This document shows positions 29,076 through 37,619 of a stretch of 64,000 nucleotides of DNA, piece after piece (within the stretch, counting starts at the first letter, position 1; each line of letters opens with the position of its first letter). Origin of the DNA: Schauerella aestuarii (GTDB lineage: Bacteria > Pseudomonadota > Gammaproteobacteria > Burkholderiales > Burkholderiaceae_B); NCBI RefSeq assembly GCF_009866805.1, contig NZ_SIZW01000041.1, forward strand, positions 682,001 to 746,000, read 5' to 3'. The notes under the pieces are model-generated. The model was not told where the DNA came from. It searched no databases and was given only the letters and a program-made list of their open reading frames with translations. Made by a program: the position numbers and the translations under genes.

Positions 29076-29942
29076 TCAGCCCGCTTGCAGCGGATCGGAC
29101 GGGCCTTGCGCAAAGGCTTGCGGCTGCGCGAACTCCCGTGGCAAGCTGCCTGCCGGCGACACGCGCACCGGTTGATGCACACGATCGGGCGGTACCAGCG
29201 TCTTGGGTGCCGCCGGGTTGCTCCAGATCGGATCGGGAATGTCGGTAAACACCTGCTTCAGACGCTCGCCCCATTCGGTGCGGATCATGTGGAAGTAGGC
29301 GTTGTTTTCATCGATATTGGCGAAGTGCGACACGCGCAGCGCGCCGTCTTCATACACCAGCAGATCCAGCGGCAACCCCACCGAAATATTGGATTTGAGT
29401 GTGGAGTCCATCGAGATCAACGCGCACTTCGCGGCTTCATCGAGCGACGTATCGGCGCTCAATACGCGATCGAGGATGGGCTTGCCGTACTTCGCTTCGC
29501 CGATCTGGAAATACAGGCAATTATCGTGGGCTTCGATAAAGTTGCCGGCGGCATACACCTGGAAGAGCCGGCAGCGTTCGCCGGCGATCTGGCCGCCCAC
29601 GATCAAGGACACATTGAAGTCCACGCCCTGATCCTGCAACGCCTGACCATCGCGTTGGTGCACGGTGCGGATCGCCTCGCCCACGGTGCGCGCCACCTGA
29701 TACATGGTGCGCGCATTCCAGATCGAGTCGGGGCTGGTTTCGTCGTGCTCGCCCAATACGCTCAGGACGGCCTGACTGACCGCCAGATTGCCCGACGTCA
29801 TGATGACGATCACACGGTCGTCGGGACGTTCAAACACGTTGAGTTTACGGAACACGCCGATCTGATCGACGCCCGCATTGGTGCGGGAATCGGAAAGAAA
29901 GACGAGTCCCGCATCGAGGCGGGCGGCAATGCAGTAAGTCAT
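29076..29942 (-). CDS. Anbu proteasome-type peptidase
   Basis: 288 residues. The protein begins MTYCIAARLDAGLVFLSDSR with TNAGVDQIG next, the hallmark of Anbu, the 'ancestral beta-subunit' of the proteasome/HslV family: Thr2 after the initiator Met is the nucleophile, followed by conserved Asp and Ser/Arg residues. The core continues through VIVIMTSGNLAVSQAVL and GGQIAGERCRLFQVYAAGNFI. The last 45 residues form a Pro-rich tail of unknown role. Anbu assembles into open helical rings in studied bacteria, and its natural substrates are unknown. It is the last gene of the operon with ATP-grasp, alpha-E and transglutaminase-like genes; 83 bases separate it from the transglutaminase gene. The longer frame upstream is not supported. 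Confidence 0.92.
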   Translation of the reverse strand: MTYCIAARLDAGLVFLSDSRTNAGVDQIGVFRKLNVFERPDDRVIVIMTSGNLAVSQAVLSVLGEHDETSPDSIWNARTMYQVARTVGEAIRTVHQRDGQALQDQGVDFNVSLIVGGQIAGERCRLFQVYAAGNFIEAHDNCLYFQIGEAKYGKPILDRVLSADTSLDEAAKCALISMDSTLKSNISVGLPLDLLVYEDGALRVSHFANIDENNAYFHMIRTEWGERLKQVFTDIPDPIWSNPAAPKTLVPPDRVHQPVRVSPAGSLPREFAQPQAFAQGPSDPLQAG

Positions 29943-30025
29943 GGATGTACAGTCGGAAACAACTGATTGGAGTGTACTCAAACCCTGGCGGAAATGCTGC
30001 AAGGGCGATAGGTTGCGTAATGCTC

Positions 30026-30886
30026 CTACAGCTGCGACTGCGACTGGCTTTGCCCGAATCCTGAGTGTTGGCTCTGATGCTGGCTTTGCGAAGGGCCGGA
30101 ATCGACCTGCACATCCACCATCATCGACTCCTCGCCGCCGCCGATACGCACCCCGCGCACCGGGGACGCCGAGTCGTAATCGCGCGCCACGGCCAGGCGG
30201 CAATGGCAGTCGGATGCGAACTGGTGATTGGTCACGTCGATGCTCACCCAGCCGTGGTTTTCAAGCCACACATCCACCCATGCGTGCGTCGCGGCATGCT
30301 CGTTCGGCGTGTAGAGATAGCCGCTCACGTAGCGCGCCGGGAGGCCCAGGCCGTGTACGCATGCCAGGAACAAGTGCGAATGGTCCTGGCACACCCCATG
30401 ACCCATCTCGAGGACCTGGGGGGCGGCTGTGGTCACATCGGTGATGCCCGGCACATAGGCCACCCGCTCGTGAATGGCGCCGGCCAGCGCCAGGCCGTCG
30501 CCCGGCGTCTTCAGCCCGCGCGGCAGAGCGTCTGCGGTAAACGCGCGGATCGTCTCATCGCTCTGGGTGAGCGGTGTCGGCACGCAAAACGCCTCAACGG
30601 GCAGGCGGCTGTCCTCGCCGGTGACCACCCCGTCGCGCAGCGGCTGCACGTCGACCTGACCGGTCACGCGCAGTTCGATCTCGCGATGCGCACCATTGAG
30701 CGTCAGGATATGGGTGACGTTGCCGTAGGCGTCGGCCTGCTGCGTCAGCTCGCCGGGCGCGTCGATATGCCAGCGCAGAGGGTGTTGGTGATTGTCCTGG
30801 CGCGGCGTCAGGCGCAACGTCTGGATGCTGTAGGTGATCGGCGCGCTATAGCGATAGCGCGTGACGTGCCGGATGATGTGTCTCAC
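30026..30886 (-). CDS. Transglutaminase-like protein of the Anbu cluster, with Ser/Gln-repeat tail
   Basis: 286 residues. The N-terminal third (MRHIIRHVTRYRYSAPITYS) is the beta-sandwich domain found before many bacterial transglutaminase cores. The papain-like core has Cys166 in GHGVCQDHSH, His201 in ATHAWVDVW and Asp217 in SIDVTN, so the triad is intact. The final 24 residues (263-286) are a low-complexity tail with eight Gln and eight Ser, ending GQSQSQSQL, and the DNA there is itself repetitive. Members of this family act as cysteine peptidases or transamidases, and their role with Anbu is unproven. It lies 31 bases after the alpha-E gene. The tail could be a product or substrate of amide exchange, which is speculative. 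Confidence 0.9.
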   Translation of the reverse strand: MRHIIRHVTRYRYSAPITYSIQTLRLTPRQDNHQHPLRWHIDAPGELTQQADAYGNVTHILTLNGAHREIELRVTGQVDVQPLRDGVVTGEDSRLPVEAFCVPTPLTQSDETIRAFTADALPRGLKTPGDGLALAGAIHERVAYVPGITDVTTAAPQVLEMGHGVCQDHSHLFLACVHGLGLPARYVSGYLYTPNEHAATHAWVDVWLENHGWVSIDVTNHQFASDCHCRLAVARDYDSASPVRGVRIGGGEESMMVDVQVDSGPSQSQHQSQHSGFGQSQSQSQL

Positions 30887-30917
30887 GTCGAGTCTCCGTA
30901 TCGTTGTTGGGGCGCGG

Positions 30918-31889
30918 TCATGCGGACAGCGGCACCAGGAAATCCTGGCTCACGCGATTGCCGAGATCGTTGATCTGCTCGAGAAAGCGATCCAGAAAGT
31001 CGTGCAGGCCGTCTTTCAGGATGTCTTCGATACGCGCATATTCGAGCTCGGCGCACAACATCCCTGCACGGCGCTGCGTTTCGGTCGAGCGGGCATTCGA
31101 GACCAGCGCGAGATCGTCGGCCACGGCCTTGACCGACGCCAGAAGCGAGCGGGGCATATCGCCGCGCAGGATGAGCAGCTCGGCCACGCGATCGGCACTG
31201 ATGACGTCGCGATACACCTTGCGGTAGATCTCCATGCCCGATACCGATCCCAGAATGGCGGACCAGCGGTAGAACTCGGTGTGCGGCGACTGATGACGGC
31301 CGGGGTCCGCCAACTGGGCGGCTGCGTCGTCGGCCTTCTCGTGAAATTTCACGTCGAGCAGTCGCGCGGTGTTGTCCGCGCGTTCGAGATGGGTGCCGAT
31401 GCGCTGGAAGTGCAGCGATTCGTCGGCCAGCATCGTGCCCACGGTGACCCCACGGGCGATCTGTGAGCGAAATACTACCCACTCGAAGAAGTCGCCCGGA
31501 TAGGTTTCGGGAAGTTTGTTGTTCAGGTGCTTCTGCAGTTCCAGCCACGTGCCGTTATGGGTTTCCCACAATTCGGTGGTGAGGCTGCCGCGTACGGCGC
31601 GTGCGTTTTCACGCGCCGAGCGCAGGCACGAAAAAATCGATGACGGGTTGGCGGCGTCGCGCACCATGAAGTGAATCACGGCGTCGGGCGTGACGCGTTC
31701 GTGTTCCTGATCGAAGGCGGCTTCGAGTTCGGAAATGCGCAGCACGGCGCGCCACGACGCTTCTTGCGCGGCGGCATCCTGCGGCAGCAGGGACATGCGC
31801 AGATTGACGTCCAGCATGCGCGCGGTATTTTCGGCGCGCTCGAGATAGCGGCACATCCAGAAAAGGTTGTCGGCAGTTCGGCTCAGCAT
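30918..31889 (-). CDS. Alpha-E domain protein of the Anbu cluster
   Basis: 323 residues of mainly helical sequence. MLSRTADNLFWMCRYLERAEN and the internal repeat IGTHLERADNTARLLDVKF carry the ERA(D/E)NTARxLDV motif of the alpha-E domain; the same motif occurs twice (near residues 17-30 and 180-196). The fold has no known catalytic activity and is thought to help the circularly permuted ATP-grasp ligase, with which it always co-occurs. The start at 31889 is two bases past the ATP-grasp stop, so the two are translationally coupled. An open frame extending to 32015 is only an extension into the ATP-grasp gene. Confidence 0.9.
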   Translation of the reverse strand: MLSRTADNLFWMCRYLERAENTARMLDVNLRMSLLPQDAAAQEASWRAVLRISELEAAFDQEHERVTPDAVIHFMVRDAANPSSIFSCLRSARENARAVRGSLTTELWETHNGTWLELQKHLNNKLPETYPGDFFEWVVFRSQIARGVTVGTMLADESLHFQRIGTHLERADNTARLLDVKFHEKADDAAAQLADPGRHQSPHTEFYRWSAILGSVSGMEIYRKVYRDVISADRVAELLILRGDMPRSLLASVKAVADDLALVSNARSTETQRRAGMLCAELEYARIEDILKDGLHDFLDRFLEQINDLGNRVSQDFLVPLSA

Positions 31890-31891
31890 CG

Positions 31892-33322
31892 TTAGGCCTC
31901 CAATACCCAGGTGTCTTTGGTGCCGCCGCCTTGACTGCTGTTGACGACGAGCGATCCTTCCTTGAGCGCCACGCGGCACAGGCCACCCGGCACAGTGCGG
32001 ATTTCCTTGCCGCACAGCACGTAGGGCCGCAGATCGACGTGACGCGGTGCCACGCCCGATTCCACATACGTGGGCACCGTGGAGAGCGCGAGCGTGGGCT
32101 GCGCAATGTAGTTGGAGGGATTCGCGCGCACGCGCAGCTTGAACGACTCGACCTGCGCCTGCGTGGATGACGGCCCCACCAGCATGCCGTAGCCCCCCGC
32201 GCCATGCACTTCCTTGACGACCAGATCGTGCATATTGGCCAGCACGTACGACAGCTCGTCAGGCTTGCCGCATTGCCACGTGGGGACGTTGGACAGAATG
32301 GGTTCTTCGTCCAGATAGAACCGGATCATGTCCGGCACATAGAGGTACGTCGATTTGTCATCCGCGATGCCGGTGCCGATCGCATTGGCCAAGGCCACAC
32401 GGCCCGCGCGATAGACCGACAGCAGTCCGGGCACGCCGAGCGCCGAATCGCCGCGGAAGGACAGCGGATCCATAAAGTCGTCGTCGACCCGGCGATAGAT
32501 CACGTCCACGCGCTTGGGACCGCGGGTGGTACGCATGAACACCGTATTGCGCTCGACGAACAGATCCTGTCCTTCGACCAATTCCACGCCCATTTGCTGC
32601 GCGAGAAAAGCGTGTTCGAAGTAAGCCGAGTTGTACATGCCCGGCGTAAGCACGACGACCGTGGGATCGTCGCTGCCGCGGGGCGCAACTTCGCGCAGGT
32701 TGTCGAGCAGGAGATCGGGATAGTGCGCCACGGGTTCGACCTTGGCGCGTGCAAACACTTCAGGCATGAGCCGCATCGACATCTTGCGGTTTTCCAGCAT
32801 GTACGACACGCCCGACGGTACCCGCAGGTTGTCTTCGAGCACGTAGAACTCGCCAGCGCCCGCGCGCACGATGTCGATGCCGGCCACATGGCTGTAGATG
32901 CCTTCCGCCACATCGACGTCCTGCATCTCGGGCCGATACTGGGCGTTCATGAACACCTGCTTGGGCGGGATTTTGCCCGCGCGCACGATGTTGTGATCGT
33001 GATAGATGTCGTGCAGGAACATATTGAGCGCCCGCACGCGCTGTTTCAAGCCGGCATCCAGACGAAGCCATTCGTCGGCGGGCATGACGCGCGGAATCAG
33101 ATCGAAAGGAATCAGGCGCTCGGTGCCGGCCTGATCGCCCGCCACCGAAAAGGTGATGCCGACGCGTCGAAAATTCAGGTCGGCATCGAGTCTGCGGGTA
33201 AGCATGGACTCGGCACTTTGATTGGCCAGCCATGCATTGAACACTTCGTAATGCGAACGAACCTTACCCTCTTGGTCGAGCATTTCGTCGAATGCGACGA
33301 CCGGGCTGGACGCTTTGTCCAT
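31892..33322 (-). CDS. Circularly permuted ATP-grasp ligase of the Anbu cluster
   Basis: 476 residues. The family block GIDIVRAGAGEFYVLEDNLR, then RVPSGVSYMLENR, and the late VVKEVHGAGGYGMLVGP and SSQGGGTKDTWVLEA match the circularly permuted ATP-grasp proteins (COG2308-like), predicted to form amide bonds between amino acids or peptides. The start at 33322 is set by a perfect AAGGAGG (33331-33337) eight bases upstream. It heads a four-gene operon with alpha-E, transglutaminase-like and Anbu. A sigma-54-type promoter at 33389-33404 precedes it. The substrate is unknown; peptide synthesis for Anbu is an established prediction, not a demonstrated fact. Confidence 0.93.
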   Translation of the reverse strand: MDKASSPVVAFDEMLDQEGKVRSHYEVFNAWLANQSAESMLTRRLDADLNFRRVGITFSVAGDQAGTERLIPFDLIPRVMPADEWLRLDAGLKQRVRALNMFLHDIYHDHNIVRAGKIPPKQVFMNAQYRPEMQDVDVAEGIYSHVAGIDIVRAGAGEFYVLEDNLRVPSGVSYMLENRKMSMRLMPEVFARAKVEPVAHYPDLLLDNLREVAPRGSDDPTVVVLTPGMYNSAYFEHAFLAQQMGVELVEGQDLFVERNTVFMRTTRGPKRVDVIYRRVDDDFMDPLSFRGDSALGVPGLLSVYRAGRVALANAIGTGIADDKSTYLYVPDMIRFYLDEEPILSNVPTWQCGKPDELSYVLANMHDLVVKEVHGAGGYGMLVGPSSTQAQVESFKLRVRANPSNYIAQPTLALSTVPTYVESGVAPRHVDLRPYVLCGKEIRTVPGGLCRVALKEGSLVVNSSQGGGTKDTWVLEA

Positions 33323-33388
33323 AGACGGCCCCTCCTTGACATGTATTTCTTTTGAATCCCGCGATGCGAGCCGTTTCTACACATCACT

Positions 33389-33404
33389 AGCAATGACCGT
33401 GCCA
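33389..33404 (-). promoter_or_regulatory. Sigma-54 (-24/-12) promoter of the Anbu operon
   Basis: On the minus strand the sequence reads TGGCACGGTCATTGCT, an exact match to the sigma-54 consensus TGGCACG-N4-TTGCW, with GG at -24 and GC at -12. Transcription would start about 33379, leaving a 57-base leader before the ATG of the ATP-grasp gene at 33322. Correct strand, spacing and distance make this one of the strongest promoter matches in the window. It has not been tested. Confidence 0.8.
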
Positions 33405-33488
33405 GATCATCTTAAGCGGGGCGTATGCGGAATTTCCATAGCGGTTTACGCTTGGATCGCAAATAAATACAGCGCCATTTGTAAGGCA

Positions 33489-33505
33489 TGCACTGAGTTG
33501 GTGCA
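33489..33505. promoter_or_regulatory. NtrC-type enhancer palindrome upstream of the sigma-54 promoter
   Basis: TGCACTGAGTTGGTGCA matches the NtrC consensus TGCACC-N5-GGTGCA with one mismatch in the left arm. Its centre is about 118 bp above the predicted start at 33379, the usual distance for an NtrC enhancer that contacts sigma-54 polymerase by looping. A second site of comparable quality was not found. The role in nitrogen control is inferred from this pair of sites. Confidence 0.7.
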
Positions 33506-33610
33506 GGACGTGCGGGAAGTGGAATCCGCCGCAGGCAGACTGCGCTAAGACGGGGCGTGGCGAAAATAGGGTGCCGGTATGCCGGTGCTGCGGCTGACGT
33601 CACAGCACGT

Positions 33611-33685
33611 GTCGGCACCATCGACGTCGGCACCATTGACGTCGGCACCATTGACGTCGGCACCGTAGGCTTCGGCACCCTATGT
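33611..33685. repeat. Tandem array of five 15-base units
   Basis: Consecutive units GTCGGCACCATCGAC, GTCGGCACCATTGAC (twice), GTCGGCACCGTAGGC and a degenerate TTCGGCACCCTATGT. Each contains GGCACC, one base from the NtrC half-site TGCACC, but arranged as direct repeats. The array sits between ygfA and the Anbu operon control region. It could be a simple sequence expansion or an extended protein-binding region. Confidence 0.85.
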
Positions 33686-33693
33686 GGCCGTCT

Positions 33694-33725
33694 GACGCTT
33701 CGATGTCGCGACGCTTCGATATCGC
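33694..33725. repeat. Tandem pair of 16-base units
   Basis: GACGCTTCGATGTCGC (33694-33709) is followed by GACGCTTCGATATCGC (33710-33725), one base different, with a decayed third partial copy after it. The pair lies just downstream of the ygfA stop (33745) and next to the 15-base array, so this short region has undergone two separate duplications. Confidence 0.75.
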
Positions 33726-33744
33726 GCGCGTCGCTTTGATGTCT

Positions 33745-34425
33745 TCAGCGCAAGGTGAAGCGTGCGGGGGGCGCAGGTATGCGTGCCTTGGCGTCGGCGG
33801 CTTCGCCTGGTGCGGCCGGCACCCAGCCGTCGGGCGTGAGGATGGCATCCAGACGCTGATCGTGCGCGGCGGCTTGATAGTCTGCCGGCAGACGGCCCTC
33901 GGACCAGGCAATGCCGATCGTGATGGGCGTGCGTCCCGCTGCGCGCAATGTGGCCAGCGTGCGGTCGTAGTACCCGCCACCGTAACCCAGCCGATCCCCG
34001 CGCGCAGTGAATCCAAGCGTGGGCACCAGAATGACATCGGGTTGGCAGACGGCACCGTCGTGCGGCGCGGGAATGTCGTACAAGCCCGGTGTCATCGGGA
34101 TGTCCGGCGACCATTGTTTGAAGGCGAGCGGCTGTGCTGCGGCTTCGATCACCGGTAACGCCACGGTCACGTCGCCATCGGCCCATTGCGTGAGCAAGGC
34201 CCGCAAATCCGGCTCGTCGGCCATGGGCCAGAATGCGGCCACACAGGTGGGCGCTGGCTGGCCGGCTTTGGTGGCGGCATCGCGTGCCGTGCCGAGCCAT
34301 GCAAACAATCGCGCACGCATGAGCAGCGCGCCGCGGTCGCGGACGGTTGCGGGCAGGGCGGCGCGCGTAGCGCGTAAACGCGCGCGTATAGCGACTGCGT
34401 TATCCTCGGGGGTTTGCGAATTCAT
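33745..34425 (-). CDS. ygfA: 5-formyltetrahydrofolate cyclo-ligase
   Basis: 226 residues. IRARLRATRAALP at the start and the C-terminal signature LVPTLGFTARGDRLGYGGGYYDRTLA (given here as GDRLGYGGGYYDRTL) with the preceding VPTLGF match the 5-FTHF cyclo-ligase family (EC 6.3.3.2), which converts 5-formyl-THF to 5,10-methenyl-THF with ATP. The start at 34425 (MNSQ) is 18 bases from the divergent slt start, so their promoters must overlap coding sequence. The much longer frame running through slt is not real. In many proteobacteria the gene is next to 6S RNA; none was recognised here. Confidence 0.93.
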   Translation of the reverse strand: MNSQTPEDNAVAIRARLRATRAALPATVRDRGALLMRARLFAWLGTARDAATKAGQPAPTCVAAFWPMADEPDLRALLTQWADGDVTVALPVIEAAAQPLAFKQWSPDIPMTPGLYDIPAPHDGAVCQPDVILVPTLGFTARGDRLGYGGGYYDRTLATLRAAGRTPITIGIAWSEGRLPADYQAAAHDQRLDAILTPDGWVPAAPGEAADAKARIPAPPARFTLR

Positions 34426-34443
34426 GCGGGTCGACGGTAAAAA

Positions 34444-36534
34444 ATGAAGCATAGGCTTAAAGCGGGACGGTATCAGAAATCCCAGGCAGGGGTAACGCGG
34501 CACGGCTGGCGCCGTTGGTCGCCACTGGTCCTCTTGTGTTTGGCCGCATGTGGGTCGGTCGACGCGCAACAGCAGCAAGCCAATGCCACGCGAATGGCGG
34601 CTGCCGAAGGCGCCGCGCAAGGCATGCCCGAGGTGGCGGCCAGCATCGCGCCGATGCTCAGCTCGCCCACGCTGCCGGCCGTGATCGCCGCGCGGGAAGC
34701 CTTGCAACGCAAGCAGTGGTCGGTGCTGGGCTCGCTGCTGCCGCAAGCCGATGCCGATCTGCTGGGCATGTATCCGCAATATTGGATGTTGCGGTATCAA
34801 CTCTGGAATGCGCCGCAGGCGCAATGGCCGACGGGCTCGATGGAGCGCTTCATGGCCACCCATCGCGATGCCTACCTCGCCGATCGCCTGCGCACCGACT
34901 GGATTCTGGCCGCGGCGCGCGCGCGCGATTTCGACACCGTCAGGCGCTTGGGCGAGGTCAAGTCCACCAGCGATCAAGTGGCGTGTGCCCAGCTTCAGGC
35001 GCGTCATATGGGTGGCCGCAAGGTCACGTCGGATCAGGCGTTCACGGCATTCACGCCGGGCTCGGCGTGCTGGGCGTTGCTCGATCAACTCGTCGTCGAT
35101 CGCGCCGTGCAATGGAACGACGTGCAACCGCAGATGCGCGATGCCGTCGAGCAGGACAAGATCGCCGACGCGCGCCGATTGGCTGCCTACATGTTCTCGG
35201 CGGACGATATGCGTACGTTCGATTCGGTCATGCGCGATCCAATGCGTTGGCTTTCGCACCTGCCCAATCCGCAGGCCGGGCGCGACAATCAGGAATTCGT
35301 TACGCTGGCATTGGGCCGGCTGTCGCGCAAGGAAAAGGAAGCGGGCGCCGCCTATGCCGAGCGCGACTGGGCTGCCCGTACGCCGAAGGCCGATATGGCC
35401 TGGGTGCGCAGTCAGTTCGCCCTGATCGCCGCGCTCAATCTCGACGATCGCGCGGATGGCTATTACCGTCAGGCCGGACATATCCGCATGTCGGAATACA
35501 GCCAGGCCTGGAAGATCCGTTCGGCGTTGCGCCAGCCCACCATCGATTGGAAATGGGTAATCGAGTCGATCGAGTACATGCCCAAGTCCCAGCAGGATGA
35601 GCCGGTGTGGGTGTATTGGCGTGGTCGCGGTTTTGCGGCGCTCAACCAGCGCAGCCGCGCCGAGCGCGAATATGCGCGGATTGCAGACGAGTACAACTTC
35701 TACGGCCAATTGGCGGCTGAGGAACTGGGCCGCACGATCGTCGTGCCGCCTCGCCCCAGTCCGCTCACGCCGCGCGAAGTGCTGCGGGTGAGTGGCGACC
35801 CCGGCATCCAGCGCGCGGTGGCGCTGTTTCGCCTGGGCTGGCGTGCCGAGGCTGTGCCCGAGTGGAATTTTGCGATTCGCGACATGAACGACCGCGAGTT
35901 GCTGGCGGCCGCCGAAGTGGCGCGCGCCGAACACATCTACGATCGCGTGGTCAATACGTCCGATCGCACCGCTCGGGAAGTGGATTTCACGCAGCGCTAC
36001 ATTGCGCCGTTCGAAGGCCGCGTCTCTGCCCAGGCGCGCGAGATTTCGCTCGATCCGGCCTGGGTGTACGGCTTGATCCGTCAGGAGTCGCGATTCATCA
36101 GCAATGCACGCTCGCAAGTGGGCGCGTCGGGCTTGATGCAATTGATGCCAGGCACGGCCAAGTTCGTGGCGCGCAAGATCGGCATGAACGATTTCACGCC
36201 GGATAGCGTCAACGATTTCGACGTCAATACGCGTCTGGGCACCAACTATCTGAATATGGTGCTGCAGGATCTGAGCGGCTCGCAAGTGCTGGCCAGCGCC
36301 GGCTACAACGCCGGTCCCCGCCGTCCGCACGCCTGGCGCGGCACCTTGAGCCATCCGGTGGAAGGTGCCATCTTCGCCGAGACGATTCCGTTCACTGAAA
36401 CGCGCATCTACGTCAAAAACGTGATGTCCAACGCCACCTACTATGCGGCCCTCTTCAGTGGCCAACCGCAATCGTTGAAGGCGCGGTTGGGCCGCATCGT
36501 GCCGCAAGGCAACGAATCGACCGATCTGCAATGA
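34444..36534 (+). CDS. slt: Lytic murein transglycosylase of the Slt70 family (lipoprotein)
   Basis: 696 residues. The N-terminus ends in [11 protein letters not shown], a lipobox with the lipidated Cys near residue 36, so the protein is probably anchored to a membrane facing the periplasm. The long middle is the helical U/L-superhelix of Slt70 enzymes. The C-terminal lysozyme-like domain has the catalytic Glu near residue 548 in [16 protein letters not shown], followed by [16 protein letters not shown] and the motif [13 protein letters not shown]. It cleaves peptidoglycan between MurNAc and GlcNAc with formation of 1,6-anhydro ends. The stop overlaps the start of cca. Confidence 0.92.
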   Translation: MKHRLKAGRYQKSQAGVTRHGWRRWSPLVLLCLAACGSVDAQQQQANATRMAAAEGAAQGMPEVAASIAPMLSSPTLPAVIAAREALQRKQWSVLGSLLPQADADLLGMYPQYWMLRYQLWNAPQAQWPTGSMERFMATHRDAYLADRLRTDWILAAARARDFDTVRRLGEVKSTSDQVACAQLQARHMGGRKVTSDQAFTAFTPGSACWALLDQLVVDRAVQWNDVQPQMRDAVEQDKIADARRLAAYMFSADDMRTFDSVMRDPMRWLSHLPNPQAGRDNQEFVTLALGRLSRKEKEAGAAYAERDWAARTPKADMAWVRSQFALIAALNLDDRADGYYRQAGHIRMSEYSQAWKIRSALRQPTIDWKWVIESIEYMPKSQQDEPVWVYWRGRGFAALNQRSRAEREYARIADEYNFYGQLAAEELGRTIVVPPRPSPLTPREVLRVSGDPGIQRAVALFRLGWRAEAVPEWNFAIRDMNDRELLAAAEVARAEHIYDRVVNTSDRTAREVDFTQRYIAPFEGRVSAQAREISLDPAWVYGLIRQESRFISNARSQVGASGLMQLMPGTAKFVARKIGMNDFTPDSVNDFDVNTRLGTNYLNMVLQDLSGSQVLASAGYNAGPRRPHAWRGTLSHPVEGAIFAETIPFTETRIYVKNVMSNATYYAALFSGQPQSLKARLGRIVPQGNESTDLQ

Positions 36535-37619
36535 CGGACGACGCCGCCACGACGGGATTGCAGGCGTACGTCGTGGGCGGCGCTGTACGCGATGCCTTGC
36601 TCGGCCTGCCTGCCGGCGACCGCGATTGGGTGGTCGTGGGCAGCACGCCCGAAGCCATGACCCAACGGGGCTTCATGCCGGTGGGCGGGGATTTCCCAGT
36701 CTTCCTGCACCCCTCGACGAAAGAGGAATACGCCTTGGCGCGCACAGAGCGCAAAACGGCGCTGGGGTATCAGGGCTTCACGTTCTACACCGGCGAGGAT
36801 GTGACGCTCGCCGACGATCTCAAGCGCCGCGATCTTACGGTCAATGCCATCGCGCAGGCTGCAGACGGCACGCTGATCGATCCGCTGGGCGGCGCGGCGG
36901 ATGTCGCGGCACGCGTGTTTCGCCATGTGGGCAATGCGTTTTCAGAAGATCCGGTTCGAATCCTTCGGCTGGCCCGCTTTGCCGCGCGTTTCGGTGACTT
37001 CACCGTTGCGCCGGAAACCATGGCGCTTTGCCGACAGATGGTCGAGGCAGGCGAGGCCGATGCGCTGGTGGCCGAGCGGGTATGGAAGGAAGTCGCACGC
37101 GGTTTGATGGCCGTCGCACCATCGCGGATGTTCGACATTCTGGCGCAGTGCGGAGCGCTCGAACGCATCATGCCGCAACTGAACGCGACGCCGCGCGCGT
37201 TGGCGGCTGTCGACACGGCCGCGCGGTTCGACATGACCTTGCCGCAACGCTATGCGCTATTGTGCGTCGAGTCGCCCGAGCGCGATGCGCTCAGCCAGCG
37301 CATGCGCGTGCCGCAGCTTTGCGCGGACTACGCGCGGCTGTTGCCGATCATGCTGGACGGGCTTGCTCGACGTGACGATCTTGATGCGCGCCTTGCGTTG
37401 ATTGAACGCGCCGATGCGTTGCGCAAGCCAGAGCGATTCGAGGCGCTGCTCGCAGCGGCTGTGTTGTGGGACGAGCGCGTGGCGGTGTCGGCCTGGTCGG
37501 CCGATGCGGCGTGCGTGCGCGGCGTGGATGCCGGCGCCGTAGCGCGTGGCCAGGCGGCCAATCCCGCAGGCATCAAGGAGGCTGTGCGCAAAGCGCGACT
37601 GGCGGCGCTTGCGCCTTAA
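36531..37619 (+). CDS. cca: tRNA nucleotidyltransferase (CCA-adding enzyme)
   Basis: 362 residues. The nucleotidyltransferase signature is [14 protein letters not shown], with the acidic pair in [14 protein letters not shown]; family blocks [11 protein letters not shown] and [15 protein letters not shown] follow. It is of the class II (bacterial) type. The E. coli enzyme is longer (412 residues with a C-terminal HD domain); here the last part is short and no HD motif is visible, so phosphohydrolase activity is probably absent. Start overlaps slt by ATGA; stop overlaps the stop of the convergent methyltransferase gene, leaving no spacer. Confidence 0.92.
   Translation: MTDDAATTGLQAYVVGGAVRDALLGLPAGDRDWVVVGSTPEAMTQRGFMPVGGDFPVFLHPSTKEEYALARTERKTALGYQGFTFYTGEDVTLADDLKRRDLTVNAIAQAADGTLIDPLGGAADVAARVFRHVGNAFSEDPVRILRLARFAARFGDFTVAPETMALCRQMVEAGEADALVAERVWKEVARGLMAVAPSRMFDILAQCGALERIMPQLNATPRALAAVDTAARFDMTLPQRYALLCVESPERDALSQRMRVPQLCADYARLLPIMLDGLARRDDLDARLALIERADALRKPERFEALLAAAVLWDERVAVSAWSADAACVRGVDAGAVARGQAANPAGIKEAVRKARLAALAP

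Larger units (their letters stand above)
33323..33744. other. Intergenic region between the ygfA gene and the Anbu operon
   Basis: This 422-base gap, the longest in the window, holds in order (minus strand, from ygfA) a 16-base tandem pair, a 15-base repeat array, the NtrC-type site, the sigma-54 promoter and the ribosome site of the ATP-grasp gene. No convincing gene was found in it; a small open frame at 33315-33548 (+) and a repeat-coded Met-Val-Pro-Thr frame (33412-33678, -) look spurious. No 6S RNA hairpin was recognised, although ygfA is often its neighbour. Confidence 0.8.

Noticed and set aside
33412-33678. Repeat-coded small protein with Met-Val-Pro-Thr repeats on the minus strand
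   Set aside because: Coding arises from the 15-base tandem array; there is no ribosome site or homologue-like domain.
33323-33744. 6S RNA or another small RNA beside ygfA
   Set aside because: No long interrupted hairpin with the conserved central bubble or the usual 6S ends was recognised; the region is better explained by repeats and the operon promoter.
33745-36531. A 928-codon minus-strand frame joining ygfA to the reverse of slt
   Set aside because: Only the last 226 codons match a family; the rest mirrors slt. No fusion is supported.
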